NCBI GenBank assembly: GCA_001725155.1
Contig: MEFP01000011.1
Coordinates: 62,001 to 126,000, forward strand
Direction of reading: 5' to 3'
Length of the DNA: 64,000 nt
Source: Lysobacteraceae bacterium SCN 69-320
GTDB taxonomy: Bacteria; Pseudomonadota; Gammaproteobacteria; Xanthomonadales; Rhodanobacteraceae
Position numbers and translations under genes: made by a program. Shown one piece after another: positions 56,717 through 64,000 of this stretch (the stretch's first letter is position 1; each line of letters begins with the position of its first letter). The notes beneath the pieces were generated by a model. The model was not told the origin of the DNA, ran no database searches, and saw nothing but the letters and a program-made list of their open reading frames with translations.

Positions 56717-57549
56717 ATGCCGTACCGCCGCCGTCCGTCGACGACGTCGAGCTGCGGCTCCTGGTCGAGGCGATCTACCATGTCTACCACTACGACTTCC
56801 GTTCCTATGCGCGGGCCTCGCTGCGCCGACGCATGGGCGCGGCGATGGCGCATTTCGGTTGCCGCAGCCTGTCGGAACTGCAGGGACGCCTGCTGCGCGA
56901 AGCCGATGTATTCACGGAGCTGCTCGAATACCTGACCGTGCAGGTCAGCGACCTGTTCCGCGATCCCGGCTACTTTCGCGCGCTGCGCGAGAAAGTCGTG
57001 CCGCTGCTGCGCACCTATCCGTCGCTGAAGATCTGGATCGCCGGCTGCAGCACCGGCGAGGAGGCCTACTCGATGGCGATACTGCTGCGCGAGGAAGGAC
57101 TGCTCGATCGCAGCCTGATCTATGCGACCGACATCAACCCAAGCGCGCTGCGCCGCGCCGAAGCCGGCGTCTTCGATGCGGCCAAAGTGCCCGATTTCAC
57201 CGCCAACCACCGCCGCTCCGGCGGCCGCTCGTCGCTGTCGGACTACTATTCGGCGGCCTACGACCGCGTGATCTTCGACAAGCGCCTGCGTCGGCATATC
57301 GTGTTTTCCGACCACAGTCTGGCCACCGACAGCGTATTCGCCGAGGTGCAGCTGGTGTCCTGCCGCAATGTGCTGATCTATTTCAATCGCGAGCTGCAGA
57401 GCCGCGCGCTCGACCTGTTCTACGAGGCGCTGTGCCGCAAGGGTTTCCTCGGCATAGGCCTGCGCGAATCGCTGCGCTTCTCCAGTCACGCGGACTCCTT
57501 CGCCGAATTCGCGCGCGAGGATCGCATCTACCAGAAGGTGGACGGCTGA
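56713..57549 (+). CDS. CheR-type protein-glutamate methyltransferase
   Basis: The 278-residue protein has the CheR layout: a helical N-domain (YDFRSYARASLRRRMGAAM), LTVQVSDLFRDPGYFRALR, the SAM loop IWIAGCSTGEEAYSMAI, YATDINPSALRRAE, and SCRNVLIYFNRELQ. It should methylate glutamates using SAM. No chemoreceptor gene is adjacent. The ATG overlaps the kinase stop (ATGA), so the likely target is the coiled coil of that kinase or a distant receptor. Confidence 0.9.
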   Translation: MNAVPPPSVDDVELRLLVEAIYHVYHYDFRSYARASLRRRMGAAMAHFGCRSLSELQGRLLREADVFTELLEYLTVQVSDLFRDPGYFRALREKVVPLLRTYPSLKIWIAGCSTGEEAYSMAILLREEGLLDRSLIYATDINPSALRRAEAGVFDAAKVPDFTANHRRSGGRSSLSDYYSAAYDRVIFDKRLRRHIVFSDHSLATDSVFAEVQLVSCRNVLIYFNRELQSRALDLFYEALCRKGFLGIGLRESLRFSSHADSFAEFAREDRIYQKVDG

Positions 57550-58139
57550 TGGGGGCGCCGATGCGTTCCATCGCGGCCGTCGTCATCGGCGCCTCCACCG
57601 GCGGCGTGGAGGCGCTGCTGCGGATATTGCCGGCGCTGCGCGGCGACGCGAGCTTCAGCGTGCTCGTCGTGCTGCATCTGCCGCGCGAGCGGTCGAGCCT
57701 GCTGGTGGAGATCTTTGCGCCGCGCTGCAACCTGCCGGTACGCGAAGTGCTGGACAAGGACCCGATCCTGGCGGGCAGCATCTATTTCGCGCCGCCCGAC
57801 TACCATCTGCTCGTCGACGACGGGCCGTGCCTGGCCCTGTCGATGGATCCGCCGGTCGAGCATTCGCGGCCGTCGGTATCGGTGCTGTTCGAGTCGGCCG
57901 CCGCGGTCTACGGTCCGCACCTGCTCGCCGTGCTGCTGACAGGTGCCGGCAGCGACGGCGCCAGCGGCCTGCAGGCCGTGCAGCGCGCCGGCGGCATGAC
58001 CGTCGTGCAGCACCCTGCGAACGCGCGCATGCCGCAGATGCCCGAGGCCGGACTCGCTCGCGTGACCGCTGACCATGTACTGACCCTGGAAGACATCATG
58101 AGCCTATTCCAAGCGCTGCCGTGCGCGGGGCGCGCATGA
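57549..58139 (+). CDS. CheB-type methylesterase domain, no receiver
   Basis: The 196-residue protein is a stand-alone CheB catalytic domain with the triad regions VIGASTGGVEAL (Ser), VVLHLPRERSSLL (His) and LLTGAGSDGASGL (Asp). It hydrolyses glutamyl methyl esters set by CheR. The usual CheB receiver is missing, so control must come from a partner such as the next gene. The ATG at 57549 overlaps the CheR stop (TGATG). An internal Met at 57561 is a possible alternative. Confidence 0.88.
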   Translation: MGAPMRSIAAVVIGASTGGVEALLRILPALRGDASFSVLVVLHLPRERSSLLVEIFAPRCNLPVREVLDKDPILAGSIYFAPPDYHLLVDDGPCLALSMDPPVEHSRPSVSVLFESAAAVYGPHLLAVLLTGAGSDGASGLQAVQRAGGMTVVQHPANARMPQMPEAGLARVTADHVLTLEDIMSLFQALPCAGRA

Positions 58140-59278
58140 ACCGGACCTGCGCGTTGCCGGAACCCCGGCCCGGCGAGCCGGTGAAATGCCTGATCGTCGA
58201 CGATCTCGAAGAAAACCTGCTCGCGCTGTCGGCGTTGCTGCAGGGTGAGGGCGTGGAGCTGCTCTGCGCGCATTCGGGCGCCGAAGCGCTGGAGCTGCTG
58301 CTCAAGCACGACGTGGCGCTTGCGCTGCTCGACGTGCAGATGCCGCAGATGGACGGCTTCGAACTCGCCGAACTCATGCGCGGCAGCGAGCGCACGCGTC
58401 ACGTGCCAATCATTTTCCTGACCGCAGGCCTCAGCGACGCGCGGCGCCAGTTCAAGGGCTACGGTTCGGGTGCGGTGGATTTCCTGCACAAGCCGCTGGA
58501 ACCGTTCGTGTTGCGCAGCAAGGCCGAAGTGTTCTTCGAGCTGTACCGGCAGCGGCGCCAGCTCGCCTACGAGCTGGAGCAGCGCACGCGTACCTTGCAG
58601 CTCAACGAGATGTTCGTCGCGGTGCTCGGCCACGATCTGCGCAACCCGCTGAGCGCGGTGATCTTCGCCGGTTCCATCCTGCAGCGCTCGGCCGATCCGG
58701 CCACGCGCAACAGCGCGGACCTCATCGTGCAGACCGGCTGGCGCATGAATCGCATGATCGCCGATCTGCTCGATCTCGCGCGCGCGCGGCTGGCCGGCGG
58801 CATCGCGATCAATCTGGAGGATACCGATCTCGGCATCGTCGCGACGCGGATCAAGGCCGAACGCGACATCGTGACGCCGCGCCGCGAGCTGCAGCTGGAG
58901 CTCGGCGGCAATCTGCGCGGCCTGTGGGACGGCGACCGCATCGAACAGGCGCTGAGCAATCTGATCGGCAACGCGATCGAACACGGCGAGCCCGACAGCC
59001 CGATCGCCGTCGCGCTCGACGGCCATGCACCCGAACGCATCGTGCTGCGCGTCAGCAACGTCGGCACCATACCCGAGCCGGTGTTGCCGACCCTGTTCAC
59101 GCCGTTCCGTGAAGGCCGCTATCGCGGCCGCGGCGACGGACTCGGACTGGGGCTCTACATCGTCAAGCAGATCGTCGATGCCCACGACGGCGAGATCGAG
59201 GCGCGCTGTGAAGAAGGCAGGACCGTGTTCGAGCTGGTCCTGCCGCGGGTCTGCGGCGGCGGCCGCCCGGTGCGGTGA
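58136..59278 (+). CDS. Receiver-histidine kinase hybrid (response regulator + HK)
   Basis: The 380-residue soluble protein starts with a receiver (LIVDDLEEN; acceptor Asp66 in LLDVQMPQMDG; Lys119). A kinase follows with phospho-acceptor His166 (FVAVLGHDLRNPLSAV) and an ATPase domain (NLIGNAIEHG, GDGLGLGLYIVKQI). It has no sensor or membrane segment, so input is likely phosphate from the hybrid kinase upstream. Its ATG overlaps the cheB stop (ATGA). The last gene of the operon is followed by a weak hairpin. Confidence 0.9.
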   Translation: MNRTCALPEPRPGEPVKCLIVDDLEENLLALSALLQGEGVELLCAHSGAEALELLLKHDVALALLDVQMPQMDGFELAELMRGSERTRHVPIIFLTAGLSDARRQFKGYGSGAVDFLHKPLEPFVLRSKAEVFFELYRQRRQLAYELEQRTRTLQLNEMFVAVLGHDLRNPLSAVIFAGSILQRSADPATRNSADLIVQTGWRMNRMIADLLDLARARLAGGIAINLEDTDLGIVATRIKAERDIVTPRRELQLELGGNLRGLWDGDRIEQALSNLIGNAIEHGEPDSPIAVALDGHAPERIVLRVSNVGTIPEPVLPTLFTPFREGRYRGRGDGLGLGLYIVKQIVDAHDGEIEARCEEGRTVFELVLPRVCGGGRPVR

Positions 59279-59293
59279 AACACACGGCAGGAT

Positions 59294-59321
59294 CGCCGGC
59301 GGCTGCGGCGCCTCGCCGGCG
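59294..59321. terminator. Weak hairpin after the kinase operon
   Basis: CGCCGGCG (59294-59301) is repeated at 59314-59321. Being self-complementary, the two copies can pair around a 12-nt loop. There is no T-tract. Confidence 0.3.
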
Positions 59322-59510
59322 TTCGGGACCCTGACGGCCGGGATCTCGAAACGCGCGGCGATCGGCCAGTGGCTGCGGCAGGTGGCGGCCGGCAGGCGTC
59401 GGGCGAGCGCGTTGCAGTGGCTGCGCCGAGCGGATGCGGGGCGCCGGCAGGCGATTGTCGTCGCCGGGGAGAGTTGCGTCCGTACTCCCGTCGCGAGCGT
59501 GCCGCTCTGC

Positions 59511-60257
59511 TCAGGGCGCGTCATGAAAGATCAGCCCCAGCGTGAAGCGCCGGCCCATGCGCAGGCGGCTGACGCCGTGGCGCAGTTCGGTCCGTGCGAT
59601 GCCGCGCTGACTCTGGACCGGCCGCTGGTTCACCGCGAAGACGACGGCGTCGCCCTGCTGCAGCGGCACCACGGTCACGCGCGACTGCATGCGCGGCCGG
59701 CGTTCGGTCAGCACGAATTCGCCCCCGTCGAAATCGCCGCCGGGCTGCGACAGCAGCACGGCGGCCTGCAGCGGAAACACGTGCTCGCCGTAGAGATCCT
59801 GATGCAGGCAGTTGTAGTCGCCGGGGCCGTAGCGCAGCAGCAGCGGCGTGGCCTGGTTCTGGCCCGCCTCGCGGCAGCGGGCGAGAAAATCCGCATGGAT
59901 GTCCGGAAAGCGCGTCGGCAGATCCAGCGCCGCCTGCCAGCGGTTTGCCAGTGGCGCGAGCGCGGTATAGAAAGCCTCGCGCAGCGCCTGTACCAGCGGC
60001 GGCAGCGGATAGGCGTAGTACTGGTATTCACCGCGGCCGAAGCCGTGCCGCGCCATGACGATGCGGCGACGGAAGCGGGCGGGATCGGCATAGCTGCGCG
60101 CCAGTGCGGCACAGTCGTCGGGCTGCAGCAGTTGCGGAATCAGGGCATGACCGTCGGTATCCAGATCGTTCTGCAGCCGCGTCCAGTCGGCGCCGGTGAC
60201 CCGCTGCGCCGGGGTTGCGGGGGCGGATGAGGAGTGGTCGGCGGCGAGGGGTGACAT
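59511..60257 (-). CDS. 2OG-Fe(II) dioxygenase family protein
   Basis: The 248-residue protein has the double-stranded beta-helix motifs of Fe(II)/2-oxoglutarate oxygenases: CLHQDLYGEHVFPLQ (iron-binding HxD), FDGGEFVLTERRPRMQSR, and a distal RHGVSRLRMGRRFTLGLIFHD containing the third iron His and the 2OG-binding Arg. It probably hydroxylates a protein or small molecule in the cytoplasm. The substrate is unknown. It stands alone. Confidence 0.85.
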   Translation of the reverse strand: MSPLAADHSSSAPATPAQRVTGADWTRLQNDLDTDGHALIPQLLQPDDCAALARSYADPARFRRRIVMARHGFGRGEYQYYAYPLPPLVQALREAFYTALAPLANRWQAALDLPTRFPDIHADFLARCREAGQNQATPLLLRYGPGDYNCLHQDLYGEHVFPLQAAVLLSQPGGDFDGGEFVLTERRPRMQSRVTVVPLQQGDAVVFAVNQRPVQSQRGIARTELRHGVSRLRMGRRFTLGLIFHDAP

Positions 60258-60422
60258 GCAGGATCCGGGGAAGGCGGCAGGGCCGGAAGCTTAGGTGCTG
60301 GCGTCCGCAGCGGCCATCCGTTTCCTGTTTTCCGCAGGCGGCTGCTTCGTCGCGATTGCCGCACACGCAACGCCGACGGGGTTCCGGATTGCGGCAACGG
60401 CCCGGCGCCCTGCGGCGGCGGC

Positions 60423-60974
60423 TCAGCGAACGCTGCCGGGCGGGTCTTCGTGCACGGTCTGGTGCAGGCGTTCCTGCACGCGCCGCGCATTCTTGAGCGG
60501 CATCAGCAGCTGGCGTTCGTGCAGTGGCGAGGCGGTGAAACCATGGTGGCGATAGAACTCGGCCGCGCCGGCGTCGATCGGGTGTGTCAGCAGCGTGCGG
60601 ATGCCGGCCAGTTCGGCGATGGCCAGGGTGCGCGTGACCGCGTCCTGCAGCAGCCCGCCGCCGACGCCGCTGCCCTGCCGCCTCAGCGCGACGGCCAGGC
60701 GCGCCAGGATCATGACCGGAATCGGGTAGTGGCCCATGCCCTTGCGGACGCGCTCGGGCGCATCCAGCGCATCGACCTGGCCAACCGTCAGGCTGAAATA
60801 GCCGAACACCTCGCCGTCGGCGGCGGCGGTGACGAAGGTCTTGGCCGAGCCGCTGTTCTGCGCCTGCCGCGCATGGCGCTGCAGCCACTGGTTCAGTGCC
60901 GGCTTGCCGCAGTCGAACGCGTCGAGGCGGTGCGCGGCCGTCAGCAAGGTCGGTGCGGCGAGTTCGATGCTCAC
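60423..60974 (-). CDS. GNAT acetyltransferase toxin (TacT/AtaT-like)
   Basis: The 183-residue GNAT protein has the acetyl-CoA loop LRRQGSGVGGGLLQDAV, LTHPIDAGAAEFYRHHGFTASP with the catalytic Tyr, and FGYFSLTVGQVD. Together with a DUF1778 partner this is the TacT/AtaT type, which acetylates aminoacyl-tRNA to stop translation. Its ATG overlaps the antitoxin stop by 4 bases. Conserved residues look intact, so it should be active. Confidence 0.85.
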   Translation of the reverse strand: MSIELAAPTLLTAAHRLDAFDCGKPALNQWLQRHARQAQNSGSAKTFVTAAADGEVFGYFSLTVGQVDALDAPERVRKGMGHYPIPVMILARLAVALRRQGSGVGGGLLQDAVTRTLAIAELAGIRTLLTHPIDAGAAEFYRHHGFTASPLHERQLLMPLKNARRVQERLHQTVHEDPPGSVR

Positions 60975-61249
60975 GCCCAGGGCGCCTTGCGTGCATAGAG
61001 CTGGCGCAGCGCCGGCGTTTCCTCGATCGGCGCGTCGAGCAGATCGAGGAAGGCGTCGTAGCGTTCGGACGGCACGAAGAACAGGCGCTGGTCGATCAGG
61101 GTCTGTTCGGCGGCGAGGCAGGCGCTGTCGAGGATGAAGTCGGTCAGCGACTTCTGCGCGACTTCGGCCGCGCGGCGCAGCATCGCCTCCTGCTCCGGCG
61201 TGGCGCGCAGGCCGAGGCGGGCCGTGCGCGGATTCTTGGGACTGCTCAT
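60971..61249 (-). CDS. DUF1778 ribbon-helix-helix antitoxin
   Basis: The 92-residue protein has an N-terminal ribbon-helix-helix (ARLGLRATPEQEAMLRRAAEVAQKSLTDFILDSACLAAEQTL) and a C-terminal toxin-binding tail. It neutralises the GNAT toxin and represses the operon. A 39-bp palindrome at 61268-61306 lies just upstream as its probable operator. Confidence 0.88.
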   Translation of the reverse strand: MSSPKNPRTARLGLRATPEQEAMLRRAAEVAQKSLTDFILDSACLAAEQTLIDQRLFFVPSERYDAFLDLLDAPIEETPALRQLYARKAPWA

Positions 61250-61267
61250 GGCCGGGCTTCCTGGCGG

Positions 61268-61306
61268 GTTGCCGAATGTTAGTACAAGCGACTAACAGTC
61301 GGCAAC
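61268..61306. promoter_or_regulatory. Palindromic operator of the toxin-antitoxin operon
   Basis: Arms GTTGCCGA and TCGGCAAC flank an inner pair TGTTAGT / ACTAACA around a 7-nt centre, with only one unpaired base on each side. The symmetry is nearly perfect over 39 bases and ends 19 bases upstream of the antitoxin start. Confidence 0.7.
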
Positions 61307-61341
61307 TCGCCAGGGACCGCGGGCCGCGCGGGCCCGGAGGC

Positions 61342-63300
61342 TCAGCGCGCGGCGGTCGCCGTTGCCGGCGGCGTCGCCGCGGCGCGTTCGGCGGCGAGCA
61401 GGCCGTTGCTGAACAGGTAGCTCGCGCTCTGGTAATAGGCGATGGCGTCGTCGGCCAGTACCTCGTCCGGCGGCAGTTCCGGCTGCAGGCCGTTCTTCTC
61501 GAAGTCCGGCCTCACGCTCTGCAGCTTGCGCCGCGGCGCCAGTTCGATGAGCCGGTCCTCGCGCAGATACCCGAGCTTCTGGTAATTGCCGACGAAGGCC
61601 CGTTCGCGGCCCGGTTCGAGACGGAAGATGTCGGCGCCGTAGAAACGGCTGCGGTAATTCATGCCGAGCAGGCCGAGCACGGTCGGGCCTATGTCGATCT
61701 GACTCATGAGCCGGTCCATGCGGCCCGGCGCGACGTGTTTGGGCGAATAGATCCACAGCGGAATGTGGTAGCGGAACACCGGCAGGCTGGCGATGCCGCC
61801 TGAGGAGGCGCAGTGGTCGGCGGTGATCACGAACACGGTGTCGTCGAACCAGGGCTTGCCGCGCGCGCGCTTCAGCAGATCGCCTATGGCCCAGTCGGTA
61901 TACATCACGGCGCTTTCGCGCGCGCCCTGCGGTGCGTTCACGCGGCCGGTCGGAAAGGTGTACGGCCGGTGGTTGGAGGTGGTCATGATGTGGGCGAAGA
62001 ACGGTTTGCCGGCGGCATGCAGGCGGTCGAACTCGTCCAGCCCCAGCGTATACAGATCCTCGTCGGCGACGCCCCAGATGTTGGCCTGGTGGATGCGCTC
62101 CGGCGCGATCGCACCGCGGTCGCGCACGAGATAGCCGTTGTTGCCGAAGAAATAGTTCATGTTGTCGAAGGCGCCGTAGCCGCCGTACAGGAACTCCGAC
62201 GTATAGCCCTTCGCGTTGAACACGCTGGCCAGGGTGAACAGGTTTTCATTGCGCGGGCGCTTGACGATGGATTCGCCCGGCGTCGGCGGCAGCGACAGCG
62301 ACAGCGCCTCGAGGCCGCGTACGGTGCGCGTGCCCGACGCATACAGGCGCGTGAACATCAGGCTGTCCTGGCTCAGCCGATCCAGCTCCGGCGTGAAGCT
62401 CGGATTGCCGCCGTAGGCGCCGGAAAAGAACGCCGACAGACTCTCGATGCTGATGAGCACGACGTTCAGATGCTGCTCGGGCTTGTCGGCGCTGATGTCG
62501 CGCGTGATGTCCATCGGGTCGTCGCTGACGAAGCGCGCATCGGGGGTCTGCAGCAGGCGGCGCAGCCGGGTGAAGGCGGCCGTGGAATCCAGGCTGCGAT
62601 AGAAGCGCGGGTAGGACAGCTCGCTGGCTCGGGCCGCGGCGAAGAACTCGTAGATGCCGTTGCCGGCCAGCTGGTTCACGTAGCTGTTGTCGCTGCGTTC
62701 CTTGGTATCGCTGCGCAGGCCGGCGCTGACCAGCACCGTCATGACCAGCCAGGCCAGCACGACCAGGCTGCGGCCGGCGAACGTGGAGCTGGTATCGGGC
62801 TGGCTGCGCCAGCGGCGGCCCGGCAGGAACAGCAGCAGGCTGGCCGTGAGCAGTCCGGCCAGCAGCAGTCCGACCGGATAGGATTCGCGGATGTTGCCGA
62901 TGACCTCGTTGGTATAGACCAGATAGTCGACCGCGATGAAGTTGAAGCGGGTCTGGAATTCGTCCCAGAACACCCATTCGGCGGCCGCCACGAACAGCAG
63001 CAGATAGACCAGCGCGAGGCAGAGCGCGGCAAAGGCCCAGCGCCCGCCGCGTGCGGCGTGCCAGCGCCGCGGCATCAGCCATAGCCACAGCACGAGCGGC
63101 CAGGCGAAATAGACCAGCGTCACCAGGTCGTAGACCAGGCCGACGCCGAAGATGTACAGCCAGCTCGCCACGGAGGCGGGCACGCCGTCGCCGGTGGCCA
63201 GGAGCAGGGCCAGGCGGGTTGCGCCGGCGACGATCAGGAACAGGACGGCAAACCAGGCCAGCGGACGGAAGCGCGGCCAGACGGAGGACGGCGACGGCAA
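61342..63300 (-). CDS. LTA synthase/MdoB-type membrane sulfatase-family transferase 2
   Basis: The 652-residue protein has five membrane segments to about residue 200, then a sulfatase-fold domain: VVLISIESLSAFFSGAYGG, the catalytic-Thr region YASGTRTVRGLEAL, FLYGGYGAFDNMNYFFGNNGY, VFVITADHCASS and YHIPLWIYSPKHV. Members transfer phosphoglycerol or phosphoethanolamine to periplasmic glycans or lipids. The start is TTG at 63300 behind a GAGG site. No upstream ATG in frame is suitable. It is distinct from the shorter relative at 19904-21775. Confidence 0.82.
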   Translation of the reverse strand: MPSPSSVWPRFRPLAWFAVLFLIVAGATRLALLLATGDGVPASVASWLYIFGVGLVYDLVTLVYFAWPLVLWLWLMPRRWHAARGGRWAFAALCLALVYLLLFVAAAEWVFWDEFQTRFNFIAVDYLVYTNEVIGNIRESYPVGLLLAGLLTASLLLFLPGRRWRSQPDTSSTFAGRSLVVLAWLVMTVLVSAGLRSDTKERSDNSYVNQLAGNGIYEFFAAARASELSYPRFYRSLDSTAAFTRLRRLLQTPDARFVSDDPMDITRDISADKPEQHLNVVLISIESLSAFFSGAYGGNPSFTPELDRLSQDSLMFTRLYASGTRTVRGLEALSLSLPPTPGESIVKRPRNENLFTLASVFNAKGYTSEFLYGGYGAFDNMNYFFGNNGYLVRDRGAIAPERIHQANIWGVADEDLYTLGLDEFDRLHAAGKPFFAHIMTTSNHRPYTFPTGRVNAPQGARESAVMYTDWAIGDLLKRARGKPWFDDTVFVITADHCASSGGIASLPVFRYHIPLWIYSPKHVAPGRMDRLMSQIDIGPTVLGLLGMNYRSRFYGADIFRLEPGRERAFVGNYQKLGYLREDRLIELAPRRKLQSVRPDFEKNGLQPELPPDEVLADDAIAYYQSASYLFSNGLLAAERAAATPPATATAAR

Positions 63301-63457
63301 GAGAACCTCGGCGATGGGGCTGGAGGCCGCCGGAAGGCGGCGGCCATCCGTTACAGACTCGCAACCAGGACGTAATGAGGGCTCAGGCGATTCTCAGAAA
63401 GGCGTTAAATGCGAGGTTCTGCGGCAAGCTAGCGCCGCCTTCGGCCTTTTTTTACGC

Positions 63458-64000
63458 ATGAACCAACCCCGCAGCGTGTTGCTGATCGAAGACCAGCACG
63501 ACATCGCCGCCAACATCTGGGATTTCCTGGAACGCCGCGGCTACCGCATCGACCACGCCGCCGACGGCGAAGCCGGACTGGCCGCCGCATTGCGCGGACG
63601 CTTCGACGTCATCGTGCTCGACCTGGGGCTGCCGCGCCTGGACGGCCTGGAGCTGTGCCGGCGCCTGCGCGAGAGCGACCGCGTGACGCCTATCCTGATG
63701 CTGACTGCGCGCGATACCCTGGACGACAAGCTGCGCGGCTTCGCCGAGGGCGCCGACGACTATCTGGTCAAGCCGTTCGCGATGAAGGAGCTCGAAGCGC
63801 GCATCCGCGCGGTCTTCCGCCGCGGCAGGCCGCTCACCGGCTCACTCGTCGTCGCCGACCTGCACTACGACCCGGCCACCTTGCGCGCGACGCGCCGGGG
63901 CGTGGGCATGGCATTGACGCGAGCCCAGTCGGTGATCCTGGAACTGCTGATGCGGCGCTCGCCACAGGTCATCGCGCATGCGGAGCTGATCCGCGCCGTC
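63458..64000 (+). CDS. OmpR/QseB-family response regulator (partial, cut by window end)
   Basis: The first 181 residues are present: the receiver with LIEDQHD, phospho-acceptor in VIVLDLGLPRLDGL, ILMLTARDTLDDKL and DYLVKPFAMKELEARI. The winged-helix domain begins (LHYDPATLRATRRG, LTRAQSVILELLMRR) and is truncated at 64000. A partner kinase may follow outside the window. The ATG lies just after a TTTTTTT tract at 63447-63453. Confidence 0.88.
   Translation, partial: MNQPRSVLLIEDQHDIAANIWDFLERRGYRIDHAADGEAGLAAALRGRFDVIVLDLGLPRLDGLELCRRLRESDRVTPILMLTARDTLDDKLRGFAEGADDYLVKPFAMKELEARIRAVFRRGRPLTGSLVVADLHYDPATLRATRRGVGMALTRAQSVILELLMRRSPQVIAHAELIRAV

Overview
The window is GC-rich (roughly 70% by eye), densely coded on both strands, and has no rRNA, tRNA, CRISPR array or recognisable insertion sequence. 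The gene set (cyclopropane-fatty-acyl synthase, phosphate-selective-type porin, QseB/KdpE/LysR regulators, AzoR, a split OtsA-TreS/OtsB trehalose locus, ybhP-clsB-ybhN, Ku/LigD end joining, delta-60 repeat proteins) suggests a chromosomal segment of a gammaproteobacterium near Xanthomonadales/Rhodanobacteraceae. That placement is inferred from gene content and was not tested by phylogeny.

Layout. 0.1-8 kb: porin, glycosyltransferase, secreted peptidoglycan amidase, a gene-poor kilobase, an MHYT membrane sensor with a degenerate GGDEF-like tail, and cfa, which faces a CHAD protein across an FNR/CRP-like palindrome. 9.1-13.5 kb and 22.2-24.7 kb: two copies of a signalling module made of a small Ras/MglA-like GTPase, short roadblock/LC7 proteins and a ~310-325 residue protein of unknown function. 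Copy 1 also carries a LuxR-type regulator and a third roadblock gene. Copy 2 runs into an unknown 306-residue protein and a histone-deacetylase-fold enzyme. Between the copies lie allantoin catabolism genes (puuE, uraD, alc, allA), interrupted by two tandem paralogous delta-60 repeat proteins, and a membrane sulfatase-type transferase.

26.7-36.2 kb: phosphoglucomutase, an orphan KdpE-like regulator, a divergent lysR/azoR pair with a strong palindrome, DUF1428, an AT-rich gene-free kilobase with nested inverted repeats ahead of a second lysR gene, a small molybdopterin-oxidoreductase-fold protein, and an unusual stand-alone MurE paralogue.

36.2-53.0 kb looks like a desiccation/osmotic/DNA-damage stress region: Ku, a tiny FPASDP-motif protein, TreS with a degenerate maltokinase domain, OtsA, divergent OtsB-YbhP-ClsB-YbhN, BON and DUF4142 proteins, LigD, a GIY-YIG-like protein, an NtrC-type regulator lacking the GAFTGA loop, and a KGG-repeat stress protein behind a near-consensus sigma-54 promoter. 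53.2-59.3 kb is a translationally coupled operon: CHASE3-GAF-kinase with three receivers, CheR, CheB, and a receiver-kinase. The window ends with a 2OG-Fe(II) oxygenase, a GNAT/DUF1778 toxin-antitoxin pair with a large palindromic operator, an LTA-synthase-type enzyme, and the start of an OmpR-family regulator cut by the window edge.

The most novel-looking content is the duplicated GTPase/roadblock module with its uncharacterised partner family. Next come the GAFTGA-less regulator beside a sigma-54 promoter, the maltokinase domain without its catalytic Asp, and the MurE paralogue with DNFR in place of DNPR.
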